Assembly: GCF_009766085.1 (NCBI RefSeq)
Contig: NZ_LMUF01000044.1
Span: 1 to 64,000 of the forward strand
Length of the DNA stretch: 64,000 nucleotides
Origin: Burkholderia sp. S171
Lineage (GTDB): Bacteria; Pseudomonadota; Gammaproteobacteria; Burkholderiales; Burkholderiaceae
Direction: 5' to 3'
How positions within the stretch are numbered: the stretch's first letter is position 1; every line of letters begins with the position of its first letter. This document shows, in pieces, positions 43,843 through 52,659 of the stretch. Under the pieces are notes generated by a model. That model ran no database searches. It was not told the DNA's origin and saw only the letters and a list, made by a program, of their open reading frames with translations. The translations under genes and the position numbers were made by a program.

Positions 43843-43868
43843 CCCGTGCTTTTCTAAAAAAGCACGGG
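43843..43868 (+). other. Hairpin downstream of hisC
   Basis: An 11-bp stem CCCGTGCTTTT/AAAAGCACGGG has a 4-base loop. It is not followed by a T-run and lies just before the next terminator-like hairpin. Confidence 0.6.
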
Positions 43869-43889
43869 TCGTTCCGATTGTTCACCCCT

Positions 43890-43910
43890 CGCGCCGAAAG
43901 GCGCGTTTTT
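43890..43910 (+). terminator. Rho-independent terminator just before tyrA
   Basis: A 6-bp stem CGCGCC/GGCGCG with a GAAA tetraloop is followed by T5. It ends only 11 bases before the tyrA start codon. Confidence 0.8.
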
Positions 43911-43921
43911 ATCGATGTCCC

Positions 43922-44845
43922 GTGGCCGCGTTCTCTTTCAATAAAATCGTCATTTTTGGTGTCGGCCTGATCGGCGGATCACTCGCGCGCGCATTGCGCG
44001 AACGCGCGGGTGCATCGGGCGAAGTCGTCGGCGTCGGGCGCTCGATCAAGTCTGTCGAGCGTGCGCTGGAACTCGGCGTGATCGATTCGGCGGTATTTCT
44101 CGACGACGACCACGCGCTCGAACTCGCGCTGCGTGACGCCGACTTCGTGCTGGTCGCCGCGCCGGTGGCGCAGACAGAGCCGCTGCTGCGGCGGATTGCG
44201 CCGTTCCTGGATGCGCGCACTATCGTGACCGATGCCGGTAGCACAAAAAATGACGTTGTCGCGGCGGCGCGTGCAGCGTTGGGCGACCGCATCGCGCAGT
44301 TTGTGCCGGGCCATCCGATCGCCGGCCGGGAATCAAGTGGACCGGACGCCGCCATACCCGATCTCTACGTCGATCGAAACGTTGTGCTGTGCCCGTTGCC
44401 GGAGAACCCGCCGGAAGCCGTAGAGCGTGTCGCCGATATGTGGCTTGCGACCGGCGCCAGCGTGCATCGAATGACTGCCGAGCAGCATGACGGCGTGCTC
44501 GCGTCGGTGAGCCATTTACCGCACGTGTTGTCGTTCGCGCTGGTCGAGATGATCCTGCAGTCGCCCGACGCCGCGCTCAAGTTTTCGTTCGCCGCCGGCG
44601 GGTTCCGCGATTTCACGCGCATCGCGGCGTCGAGTCCGGAAATGTGGCGCGACATATGCATCGCGAACCGGGCGGCGCTGCTGACTGAAATCGATGCTTA
44701 TACCAACGTGCTGGCGCGTTTTCGAGAGGCCATCGAGACCGCCGACGGCGCCGCGCTCGAAGCGGCCTTCGAACGCTCGCGTACGGCGCGAACTGAATGG
44801 CAACATGGCGGCGCGATCAAAGCCGCCGATGAATCTGCACAATAG
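43922..44845 (+). CDS. tyrA: Prephenate dehydrogenase
   Basis: This NAD(P)-dependent enzyme of about 307 residues forms 4-hydroxyphenylpyruvate (or arogenate to tyrosine). The Rossmann motif is KIVIFGVGLIGGSLARAL. TDAGSTKNDVVAAAR and GHPIAGRESSGPDAA are TyrA signatures. The C-terminal helices are typical (SVSHLPHVLSFAL, FRDFTRIAASSPEMW). There is no ACT domain. The start is taken as GTG 43922 directly before the conserved region. Upstream in-frame codons run through the terminator hairpin and are not credible as protein. No good Shine-Dalgarno box is visible, so this start is uncertain. Confidence 0.9.
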   Translation: MAAFSFNKIVIFGVGLIGGSLARALRERAGASGEVVGVGRSIKSVERALELGVIDSAVFLDDDHALELALRDADFVLVAAPVAQTEPLLRRIAPFLDARTIVTDAGSTKNDVVAAARAALGDRIAQFVPGHPIAGRESSGPDAAIPDLYVDRNVVLCPLPENPPEAVERVADMWLATGASVHRMTAEQHDGVLASVSHLPHVLSFALVEMILQSPDAALKFSFAAGGFRDFTRIAASSPEMWRDICIANRAALLTEIDAYTNVLARFREAIETADGAALEAAFERSRTARTEWQHGGAIKAADESAQ

Positions 44846-44861
44846 CTAACTGGACTTAATC

Positions 44862-46166
44862 ATGGAACACCTCGATCTCGGACCTTTTTCGCGTGCGTCC
44901 GGCACGGTCCGGCTGCCCGGATCGAAGAGCATTTCTAACCGTGTCCTGCTGCTCGCCGCGCTGGCTGAGGGCGAAACGGTGATCACGAACCTGCTCGATT
45001 CCGACGATACCCGCGTGATGCTCGCGGCGCTCAATACGTTGGGCGTCGACGTGCAAAACGATGCCGAGCGCTGCGTCGTAAAAGGCACCGGTGGTCGCTT
45101 TCCTGTGAAATCGGCGGAGCTTTTTCTCGGCAACGCAGGTACCGCGGTGCGTCCGCTCACGGCTGCGCTCGCGCTGAACGGCGGTGAATATCGCGTGCAT
45201 GGCGTGCCGCGCATGCACGAACGGCCGATCGGCGATCTCGTCGATGGTTTGCGTCAGATTGGCGCGAAAATCGATTACGAAGCGAACGACGGTTTCCCGC
45301 CGCTGCGGATTCACCCGGCCGAAATCGCTGTCGATCAGCCAATCCGCGTGCGTGGCGACGTTTCGAGCCAGTTCCTGACCGCGTTGCTGATGAGCTTGCC
45401 ATTGGCGCAGAACACGCGTGGTCCGATTGTCGTGGAAGTGGATGGCGAGCTGATCTCGAAGCCGTATATCGACATCACGATCAAGCTGATGGAGCGTTTC
45501 GGGATGACTGTCGAACGCGACGGTTGGAAGAGTTTCACGCTGCCGGCCGGCGCGCGTTACGCGTCGCCGGGAACGATTGCCGTGGAAGGCGATGCGTCGT
45601 CCGCATCGTATTTTCTCGCGGCCGGCGCGCTGGGCGGTGGTCCGCTGCGCGTGGAGGGTGTGGGCCGCGCGAGCATTCAGGGCGACGTGAATTTCGCCGA
45701 TGCGCTGATCCGCATGGGCGCGAACGTCATGCTGGGCGACGACTGGATCGAAGTGCGCGGCGTGGAATCCGACGACGGCAAGCTGATGGCTATCGACATG
45801 GATTTCAACCTGATCCCCGATGCCGCCATGACCATTGCCGTGGCCGCGCTGTTCGCCACCGGCACGACCACGCTGCGCAATATTGCGAGCTGGCGCGTGA
45901 AGGAGACGGACCGGATTGCTGCCATGGCCACCGAGCTTCGCAAGGTCGGCGCGACGATCGAGGAGGGCGCGGATTACCTGGTTGTCACGCCGCCGGCCGC
46001 GTTGACGCCGAACGCGGCTATCGACACTTATGACGACCACCGCATGGCCATGTGTTTTTCGCTCGTGAGCCTTGGGGGCGTACCGGTGCGCATCAATGAC
46101 CCGAAATGTGTCGGCAAGACCTTCCCGGATTACTTCGAGCAGTTCGCCAAGCTCGCGAAGGCCTGA
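44862..46166 (+). CDS. aroA: 3-Phosphoshikimate 1-carboxyvinyltransferase (EPSP synthase)
   Basis: This 434-residue shikimate pathway enzyme joins PEP and shikimate-3-phosphate. The signatures are LPGSKSISNRVLLLAALAEG and the PEP-binding FLGNAGTAVRPLTAAL. The latter has the class I (glyphosate-sensitive) residue pattern Gly and Pro. The VKETDRIAAMATELRKVG segment is intact. It lies 16 bases after tyrA and is clearly in one operon with it; cmk follows after 76 bases. Confidence 0.97.
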   Translation: MEHLDLGPFSRASGTVRLPGSKSISNRVLLLAALAEGETVITNLLDSDDTRVMLAALNTLGVDVQNDAERCVVKGTGGRFPVKSAELFLGNAGTAVRPLTAALALNGGEYRVHGVPRMHERPIGDLVDGLRQIGAKIDYEANDGFPPLRIHPAEIAVDQPIRVRGDVSSQFLTALLMSLPLAQNTRGPIVVEVDGELISKPYIDITIKLMERFGMTVERDGWKSFTLPAGARYASPGTIAVEGDASSASYFLAAGALGGGPLRVEGVGRASIQGDVNFADALIRMGANVMLGDDWIEVRGVESDDGKLMAIDMDFNLIPDAAMTIAVAALFATGTTTLRNIASWRVKETDRIAAMATELRKVGATIEEGADYLVVTPPAALTPNAAIDTYDDHRMAMCFSLVSLGGVPVRINDPKCVGKTFPDYFEQFAKLAKA

Positions 46167-46242
46167 TGACTATGACCAATATACCTACCGCGATAAAAGC
46201 CCCGACCCCGCGCGCAGCCGCTCGCCGATCCGGACGTCTTCG

Positions 46243-46923
46243 ATGAAACCCACTCGTCCGTTTCACCAGACTCCGGTTATCACCATCGACGGCCCGACGG
46301 CGTCGGGCAAAGGCACTGTCGCCGCGTCAGTCGCCGCCACGCTCGGCTTCCATTTACTCGATAGCGGCGCGCTGTATCGGCTCACCGCGCTCGCGAGCGC
46401 GCGCTACAACATCGAGCCCGAGGACGGCGACGCGCTCGCCGAACTCGTCGCAGAACTCCACATTACGTTCCGGGAAGGCTGCGCGCAGCTCGACGGAGTA
46501 GATGTATCGACGGAAATTCGTGCCGAGGAAATCGGCAACCGTGCATCGGCGATTGCCGTCCACGGCCAGGTTAGGACCGCTCTGATTGCGCGTCAGCGGG
46601 CGTTCCGCAAGCCGCCGGGCCTGGTAGCCGACGGCCGCGACATGGGCACTGTTATTTTCCCCGATGCAACGCTCAAGGTGTTTCTCACGGCCAGCGTTGA
46701 AGCGCGGGCCGCGCGGCGGCATAAGCAATTGATACAAAAAGGCTTTTCTGCTAATATGGAAGACTTGCTGCGAGATTTGCGCGAGCGGGACGCACGGGAC
46801 AGTAACCGTGTAGCCGCGCCGCTCAAGCCTGCAGTGGACGCGAAGACGCTGGACACCTCCGGACTATCCATCGACCAGGCGGTCGATCAGATCATCGGTT
46901 GGTTTAATGCGATTCACGTGTAG
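46243..46923 (+). CDS. cmk: Cytidylate kinase
   Basis: This 226-residue enzyme phosphorylates CMP and dCMP. The P-loop is IDGPTASGKGTVAASVA, the LLDSGALYRLTAL segment follows, and GLVADGRDMGTVIFPDA and the lid DLRERDARDSNR are diagnostic. ATG 46243 matches the family start; upstream in-frame codons overlap aroA and are not conserved. The aroA-cmk-rpsA order is common in proteobacteria. Confidence 0.96.
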   Translation: MKPTRPFHQTPVITIDGPTASGKGTVAASVAATLGFHLLDSGALYRLTALASARYNIEPEDGDALAELVAELHITFREGCAQLDGVDVSTEIRAEEIGNRASAIAVHGQVRTALIARQRAFRKPPGLVADGRDMGTVIFPDATLKVFLTASVEARAARRHKQLIQKGFSANMEDLLRDLRERDARDSNRVAAPLKPAVDAKTLDTSGLSIDQAVDQIIGWFNAIHV

Positions 46924-46994
46924 TTATCAGTAAGAAGCAGTAAAAAGCAGGAAATTGTTGGAAAAAGCCGACATGTCGAAGGCTTTGCTTTGGA

Positions 46995-47022
46995 GCTCCA
47001 TGAGAAACATGGAGCGTGTTTT
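46995..47022 (+). terminator. Hairpin between cmk and rpsA
   Basis: An 8-bp stem GCTCCATG/CATGGAGC with an AGAAA loop is followed by GTGTTTT. It is a plausible partial terminator that separates rpsA, which is likely to have its own promoter. Confidence 0.6.
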
Positions 47023-47116
47023 AACCCCTCAACCCCGTGTGGCGTTCGCCTTTTTTGCCATCGGCCCGAACAGTTCGGGCAGGCATCGCGAAGCAGCTGC
47101 GCAACTATAGATTTTT

Positions 47117-48832
47117 ATGTCCGACCTGCAAACATCTACCCCGATTACCGAATCTTTTGCGGCTCTGTTCGAAGAGTCGTTGACCAAGCAGGACATGCGT
47201 GCGGGTGAAGTTATTTCCGCCGAAGTCGTGCGCGTCGACCACAATTTCGTGGTTGTCAACGCGGGTCTCAAGTCCGAAGCCTACATTCCGCTCGAAGAAT
47301 TCCTGAACGACGCGGGCGAGGTAGAAGTGCAGGCGGGCGACTTTGTTTCAGTGGCTATCGACGCCCTGGAAAATGGTTATGGCGACACGATCCTGTCGCG
47401 CGACAAGGCGAAGCGTCTGGCTTCGTGGCTGTCGCTGGAAAAAGCGCTCGACAACAACGAACTCGTGACCGGCACGATCACGGGCAAGGTCAAGGGCGGC
47501 ATGACCGTCATGGTCAACGGCATCCGCGCGTTCCTGCCGGGTTCGCTGGTTGATACGCGTCCGGTCAAGGACACGACTCCGTACGAAGGCAAGACCCTCG
47601 AATTCCGCGTGATCAAGCTTGACCGCAAGCGTAACAACGTCGTGTTGTCGCGCCGCGCTGTGATCGAAGCGACCCAAGGCGAAGAGCGCGCAAAGCTGCT
47701 CGAAACGCTGAAGGAAGGCGCGATCGTGGAAGGCGTGGTCAAGAACATCACGGACTACGGCGCATTCGTGGACCTCGGCGGTATCGACGGCCTGCTGCAC
47801 ATCACGGACATCGCATGGCGTCGTGTGCGTCACCCGAGCGAAGTGCTGTCGGTTGGCCAGGAAGTTACCGCGAAGATCCTCAAGTTCGACCAAGAGAAGA
47901 ACCGCGTTTCGCTGGGCATCAAGCAACTCGGCGACGATCCGTGGGAAGGCATTTCCCGCCGTTACCCGTCGGGCACGCGCCTGTTCGGTAAGGTTACGAA
48001 CATCACCGACTACGGCGCATTCGTCGAAGTGGAATCGGGCATCGAAGGCCTGGTTCACGTGTCGGAAATGGACTGGACGAACAAGAACGTTGCACCGTCG
48101 AAGGTTGTGCAACTCGGCGACGAAGTCGAAGTCATGGTTCTCGAAATCGACGAAGACCGCCGCCGTATCAGCCTCGGTATGAAGCAGTGCAAGCCGAACC
48201 CGTGGGACGACTTCAGCCGCAACTTCAAGAAGGGCGACAAGCTGGAAGGCGCGATCAAGTCGATCACCGACTTCGGCGTGTTCATCGGCTTGCCGGGCGG
48301 CATCGACGGTCTGGTTCACCTCTCGGACCTGTCGTGGAGCGAAACGGGCGAAGAAGCTGTTCGCAAGTACAAGAAGGGCGACGAAGTCCAGGCTATCGTG
48401 TTGGGCATCGATGTCGAGAAGGAACGCATTTCGCTGGGTATCAAGCAACTCGAAGGCGATCCGTTCAGCAACTTCGTGGCAATGAACGACAAGGGCGCGA
48501 CGGTTGACGGCGTGGTCAAGTCGGTTGACGCGAAGGGCGCAGTCGTGACGTTGACGGCAGACGTGGAAGGTTATCTCCGCGCGTCGGAAATCGCTCAGGA
48601 CCGCGTGGAAGATGCTCGCAACGTGCTGAAGGAAGGCGACAAGGTCAACGCGATGATTATCAACATCGATCGCAAGTCGCGTGGTATCAACCTGTCGATC
48701 AAGGCCAAGGATTCGGCTGAACAGCAGGAAGCAATCCGTGGTCTGGCTTCGGCTGACTCGAGCACGGCTGCAACCGGCACGACGAACCTTGGCGCGCTGT
48801 TGAAGGCCAAGCTCGACGGCCAGAACGGCTAA
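47117..48832 (+). CDS. rpsA: 30S ribosomal protein S1
   Basis: This 571-residue protein has six S1 (OB-fold) repeats between about residues 25 and 525. The last four show the recurring GVVKNITDYGAFVDLGGIDGL type motif and the SLGIKQ ends. It binds mRNA leaders and is needed for translation initiation on weak Shine-Dalgarno sites. It is autoregulated in many bacteria via its leader. The codon choice is strongly biased, consistent with high expression. ihfB follows after 18 bases. Confidence 0.98.
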   Translation: MSDLQTSTPITESFAALFEESLTKQDMRAGEVISAEVVRVDHNFVVVNAGLKSEAYIPLEEFLNDAGEVEVQAGDFVSVAIDALENGYGDTILSRDKAKRLASWLSLEKALDNNELVTGTITGKVKGGMTVMVNGIRAFLPGSLVDTRPVKDTTPYEGKTLEFRVIKLDRKRNNVVLSRRAVIEATQGEERAKLLETLKEGAIVEGVVKNITDYGAFVDLGGIDGLLHITDIAWRRVRHPSEVLSVGQEVTAKILKFDQEKNRVSLGIKQLGDDPWEGISRRYPSGTRLFGKVTNITDYGAFVEVESGIEGLVHVSEMDWTNKNVAPSKVVQLGDEVEVMVLEIDEDRRRISLGMKQCKPNPWDDFSRNFKKGDKLEGAIKSITDFGVFIGLPGGIDGLVHLSDLSWSETGEEAVRKYKKGDEVQAIVLGIDVEKERISLGIKQLEGDPFSNFVAMNDKGATVDGVVKSVDAKGAVVTLTADVEGYLRASEIAQDRVEDARNVLKEGDKVNAMIINIDRKSRGINLSIKAKDSAEQQEAIRGLASADSSTAATGTTNLGALLKAKLDGQNG

Positions 48833-48850
48833 GCCGCAAGGCATTGCTGC

Positions 48851-49189
48851 ATGACCAAATCGGAATTGGTCGCCCAACTGGCGCTGCGATTTCCGCAACT
48901 TGTTCTTAAAGATGCGGATTTCGCGGTGAAGACGATGCTCGATGCGATGTCGGAAGCTTTGGCCAACGGCCATCGTATCGAAATTCGTGGCTTCGGCAGT
49001 TTCGGCCTCAATCGTCGTCCGTCGCGCGTTGGCCGCAATCCCAAGTCGGGGGAGAAGGTGCTGGTACCGGAGAAATTCGTACCGCACTTCAAGCCGGGCA
49101 AGGAGTTGCGCGAACGAGTAGACGGCCGTGCGGGCGAGCCGCTGAAACAGTCGAACGAGGTGGATAGTGACGAAGACGACGATGTTTGA
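48851..49189 (+). CDS. ihfB: Integration host factor subunit beta
   Basis: This 112-residue DNA-bending protein pairs with IhfA. The core MTKSELVAQLALRFPQL, EIRGFGSFGLNRRPSRVGRNPKSGEKV and the FKPGKELRERV end are conserved. A 15-residue acidic tail (NEVDSDEDDDV) extends beyond the E. coli protein. The rpsA-ihfB order is conserved in proteobacteria. IHF is also the usual bending partner for NtrC/sigma-54 promoters such as the one proposed for urtA. Confidence 0.95.
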   Translation: MTKSELVAQLALRFPQLVLKDADFAVKTMLDAMSEALANGHRIEIRGFGSFGLNRRPSRVGRNPKSGEKVLVPEKFVPHFKPGKELRERVDGRAGEPLKQSNEVDSDEDDDV

Positions 49190-49245
49190 CCCGCGTCCGA
49201 GTTCATCCAGCTTCAAGCCGCTTTCAGCCAGAGGCAAATGACCGG

Positions 49246-49273
49246 AAAAAGCACCCGCCAGGGTGCTTTTTTT
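49246..49273 (+). terminator. Rho-independent terminator after ihfB
   Basis: A perfect 11-bp stem (49246-49256 with 49261-49271) and a GCCA loop are followed by a run of T. Confidence 0.95.
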
Positions 49274-49557
49274 ATGCCCCGGCCGAACGTACGCCAACGA
49301 CGCTACGTTTCTGCACGCTCGTTCGCCACTGTCTTTTTTCGCTTCACCATAAGACGCTAAACTCCCGCAAACGTCCTGTTGATCGGCCTATCGCCCAAGC
49401 CGTTGCGCATTGCCTCATAGGCTTCAATTACAATACCGGACGCCAACGACCAAGGGCAGCGTGGCCCGTGCTTTGCGTCCCTCGTGGATATCGGTTTCGT
49501 ACTCGCCGTCTGCGTTGCCTCGTGCGGCGTTCCGCTATTGCCGTCAAAGAGACCCTT

Positions 49558-49851
49558 ATGAAATTTTTTGTCTGGCTGATCCGTGTATTGGTTTTCGTGC
49601 TCCTGCTCGTGCTCGCGTTGGCCAATACGCAAAGTGCGACGCTCAATTTTCTCGCCGGCTACTTCTGGCAGGCACCGCTGATCCTGATCGGCCTGGCGTT
49701 TTTTATCGTCGGCTTGGCTGCTGGACTGCTCTCGTCGCTGCCGTCGCTGTTTCGCCTGCGAATGGAAAATGCCCGGCTCAAGCGTGAATTGCGTACGGCG
49801 CGCGATGTCCCCGTCGTGCCGATGGACCCGCCTATGCCGCCACTGATCTGA
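49558..49851 (+). CDS. lapA: LapA-domain inner-membrane protein
   Basis: This is a 97-residue protein with two membrane segments (about 4-22 and 39-62) and a basic cytoplasmic tail with a short coiled coil (FRLRMENARLKRELRTARD). It matches the LapA/YciS domain family (PF06305), partner of LapB in LPS assembly control. ATG 49558 begins the conserved MKFFVWLIRV; the open frame from 49186 runs through the ihfB terminator and is not coding there. Confidence 0.88.
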   Translation: MKFFVWLIRVLVFVLLLVLALANTQSATLNFLAGYFWQAPLILIGLAFFIVGLAAGLLSSLPSLFRLRMENARLKRELRTARDVPVVPMDPPMPPLI

Positions 49852-49938
49852 CTGGTCGCACGTTGCTGGCCCCGTGCCGCTGCGGCCGGGCGCTTGCTTC
49901 CGGCCCTTGCTAGCCCTTAACCCTTTCCAAGAATTCGC

Positions 49939-51114
49939 ATGGATCTAGACTTCTGGTGGCTGCTTGTCATTCCGGTCGCGTTCGCTCTCGGCTGGATGGC
50001 ATCGCGCTATGACCTGAAAACGCTGCTGTCCGAAAACGCGAATCTGCCGCGCTCGTATTTTCGCGGCCTCAATTTCCTGCTGAACGAACAGCACGACAAG
50101 GCCATCGACGCCTTTATCGAAGTTGCGAAGCTCGATCCTGAAACTATCGAATTGCACTTTGCGCTCGGTAACCTGTTTCGCCGCCGCGGTGAGACGGACC
50201 GGGCCATTCGCGTGCATCAAAACCTGCTGAGCCGCGCCGACCTGCCAGTCGCTGAACGCGATCACGCGCTGTTCGAACTCGGCCAGGATTTTTTGAAGGC
50301 GGGTCTGCTGGATCGCGCCGAGGAGACGTTCAAGTCGCTCGAAGCGGGCGAATATGCGCTCGGTGCGCAACGAGCGTTGCTGACCATCTACGAGATCGAG
50401 AAAGACTGGAACAAGTCGATTGCAACCGCCGGCCGGATTCAGGAAATGGGCGCGGCGACGCTTGAAAAGGAAGTCGCCCAGTTCCATTGCGAACTCGCGC
50501 AGGAAGCGCTGCAGCGCAAGAACCCGGCAGACGCCCGGGCGGAACTGAAGCTTGCGCTCGCGGCCAATCCCGACAATGTGCGCGCGACCATTCTGGTGGG
50601 TGACGTGGATGCCGCCGGTGGCGATCTGGAGGCGGCTATCGCGTGCTGGCGTCGCGTGGAAGAGCAGAATGCGGCTTATTTGCCGCTAGTGGCCGAAAAA
50701 TTGGTTCAGGCTTACGAACAACTCGGCCGTACGGCTGAAGGTGTCGATTTGTTGGTCGACTATGTGAATCGTTACCCGTCGAACGATCTGCTCGACGTAG
50801 CGTTCAAGCACGTCTCGCAATTGCGCGGCATGGACGCGGCCCACGCGCTTGCGCGGCAGCAGATGCAGACATCGCCGAATGTCGCCGGCATGACGCGGCT
50901 GCTGGAAGCGCAAGTGGCTACGGCCGAGGAACCGCGTCGCAGCGAACTTGAACTGATGCGCACGCTCGTCAAGCAGCGGACCAAGAACCTGCCGCGCTAC
51001 ACGTGCCAGAATTGCGGTTTCCGCGCGCGACTTTTTTACTGGCAATGTCCCGGCTGCAGCGGCTGGGAAACCTATGCGCCACGCCGCGTCGAGCCGATCA
51101 CCGCGTCCGTCTGA
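49939..51114 (+). CDS. lapB: Lipopolysaccharide assembly protein LapB
   Basis: This 391-residue protein has an N-terminal membrane anchor (FWWLLVIPVAFALGWMASRYD), about nine TPR-like helical repeats and a C-terminal rubredoxin-type metal site. The site reads YTCQNCGFRARLFYWQCPGCSGW, with two Cys-x2-Cys pairs. LapB couples FtsH-mediated LpxC turnover to LPS transport at the inner membrane. The lapA-lapB order matches the family, and the following genes make LPS precursors. Confidence 0.93.
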   Translation: MDLDFWWLLVIPVAFALGWMASRYDLKTLLSENANLPRSYFRGLNFLLNEQHDKAIDAFIEVAKLDPETIELHFALGNLFRRRGETDRAIRVHQNLLSRADLPVAERDHALFELGQDFLKAGLLDRAEETFKSLEAGEYALGAQRALLTIYEIEKDWNKSIATAGRIQEMGAATLEKEVAQFHCELAQEALQRKNPADARAELKLALAANPDNVRATILVGDVDAAGGDLEAAIACWRRVEEQNAAYLPLVAEKLVQAYEQLGRTAEGVDLLVDYVNRYPSNDLLDVAFKHVSQLRGMDAAHALARQQMQTSPNVAGMTRLLEAQVATAEEPRRSELELMRTLVKQRTKNLPRYTCQNCGFRARLFYWQCPGCSGWETYAPRRVEPITASV

Positions 51115-51267
51115 ACGCGGGTTGCGTGACCATGGACTGACGCGCGGCCCGCGTGGCCCAGCTCTTGGTGGCACGGCCCGCTCAGGGCACGCAACGTTTG
51201 ACACGATCGGACTCCGCGGCTGTTTTGGCCTGATCCTTCGACAATTACCGGTCTCTCCGGAACGCTT

Positions 51268-52659
51268 ATGAAAATATCCATCATCGGGACGGGCTACGTC
51301 GGACTAGTGACCGGCGCGTGCCTTGCTGAAATTGGCAACGACGTGCTGTGCCTGGACGTCGATGCGCGCAAGATTGACATCCTCAATAACGGCGGCGTGC
51401 CGATCCACGAACCGGGCTTGCACGAGATACTGAAACGTACGCGTGCTGCCGGCCGCATCCGTTTTTCCACAGATATCAAGGAAAGCGTCGAGCACGGCGA
51501 GATCCAGTTCATCGCGGTGGGAACGCCGCCGGACGAGGATGGTTCCGCCGACTTGCAGTACGTGCTCGAGGCCGCGCGCAACATCGGGCGTTACGCAAAC
51601 GGCTTCAAGGTGATCGTCGATAAATCGACGGTCCCGGTCGGCACAGCCCAGCACGTGCGCGACGTGGTTGAGCAGGAACTGAAGGCGCGCGGAATCGAGC
51701 CGACGGGGAAGAACGGCTTTTCGGTTCTATCGAATCCGGAGTTCCTGAAGGAAGGCGCGGCGGTGGACGACTTCATGCGTCCCGACCGTATCGTGCTCGG
51801 TGTGGACGACGACAAAGCCGGCCAGATTGCCCGCGAGAAGATCAAGCGCCTCTACGCGCCGTTCAACCGCAATCACGATCGCACGCTTTATATGGACGTG
51901 CGTTCGGCTGAGTTCACGAAGTACGCGGCGAACGCCATGCTCGCCACGCGTATCTCGTTCATGAACGATCTGTCCAATCTCGCCGATGCCGTGGGTGCGG
52001 ATATCGAAGCGGTGCGTCGCGGTATTGGTTCGGACCCGCGTATTGGCTATCACTTCCTGTATGCCGGCTGCGGCTACGGCGGTTCGTGTTTCCCGAAGGA
52101 CGTACAGGCGTTGGCGCAGACGGCGCGTGAGAACGGGCATCGGTTGCGGATTCTCGAAGCCGTGGAAGAAGTGAACGATCTGCAAAAGGAAGTGCTTGTT
52201 GGCAAGATCACGAAGCGCATGGGCGAAGACTTGCGCGGCCGCACGTTTGCCGTGTGGGGTCTGGCGTTCAAGCCGAATACCGACGACATGCGCGAAGCGT
52301 CGAGCCGCCGGTTGATTGGCGCGCTGCTCGAACGCGGCGCGACGGTTCGCGCTTATGACCCCGTGGCGGTGGCGGAAAGCCGTCGCGTATTTGCGCTCGA
52401 TCTCGCCGATAAACCCCAGCAACTCGAACGCCTGCATTTCGTCGATTCACAAAAGGACGCGTTGCCCGGCGCGGACGCCCTCGTGATCGTGACCGAGTGG
52501 AAGGAATTCAAGAGCCCGGACTTCGCGCATTTGAAGAGCGAGCTCAAAATGCCGGTCATTTTCGATGGCCGCAACCTGTACGAACCCGAAGCGATGGCGG
52601 AACTCGGCATCGACTATTTTGCAATAGGACGTCCCCATGTCGAACTCCCTGTCGCCTGA
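51268..52659 (+). CDS. ugd: UDP-glucose 6-dehydrogenase
   Basis: This 463-residue NAD-dependent enzyme forms UDP-glucuronate for LPS, 4-amino-4-deoxyarabinose or exopolysaccharide. The NAD motif is IIGTGYVGLVTGACLAEIG, and VDKSTVPVGTA and SNPEFLKEGAAV are conserved. The catalytic Cys274 is in GYGGSCFPKD. The C-terminal NAD-sugar domain is complete. It overlaps the next gene by 23 bases, so expression of the two is coupled. In Burkholderia, UDP-glucuronate feeds essential aminoarabinose modification of lipid A. Confidence 0.94.
   Translation: MKISIIGTGYVGLVTGACLAEIGNDVLCLDVDARKIDILNNGGVPIHEPGLHEILKRTRAAGRIRFSTDIKESVEHGEIQFIAVGTPPDEDGSADLQYVLEAARNIGRYANGFKVIVDKSTVPVGTAQHVRDVVEQELKARGIEPTGKNGFSVLSNPEFLKEGAAVDDFMRPDRIVLGVDDDKAGQIAREKIKRLYAPFNRNHDRTLYMDVRSAEFTKYAANAMLATRISFMNDLSNLADAVGADIEAVRRGIGSDPRIGYHFLYAGCGYGGSCFPKDVQALAQTARENGHRLRILEAVEEVNDLQKEVLVGKITKRMGEDLRGRTFAVWGLAFKPNTDDMREASSRRLIGALLERGATVRAYDPVAVAESRRVFALDLADKPQQLERLHFVDSQKDALPGADALVIVTEWKEFKSPDFAHLKSELKMPVIFDGRNLYEPEAMAELGIDYFAIGRPHVELPVA

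Noticed and set aside
44856..46040. 394-codon open frame antisense to aroA
   Set aside because: It overlaps a certain gene throughout, and its composition is typical of an antisense artefact.
47041..47056. GGC-GTTC-GCC plus T6 as a terminator before rpsA
   Set aside because: The stem is only 3 bp, too weak; the 8-bp hairpin at 46995 is the better candidate.
47348..49297. 649-codon open frame antisense to rpsA and ihfB
   Set aside because: It is a mirror of biased codons in a highly expressed gene; no recognisable protein sequence.
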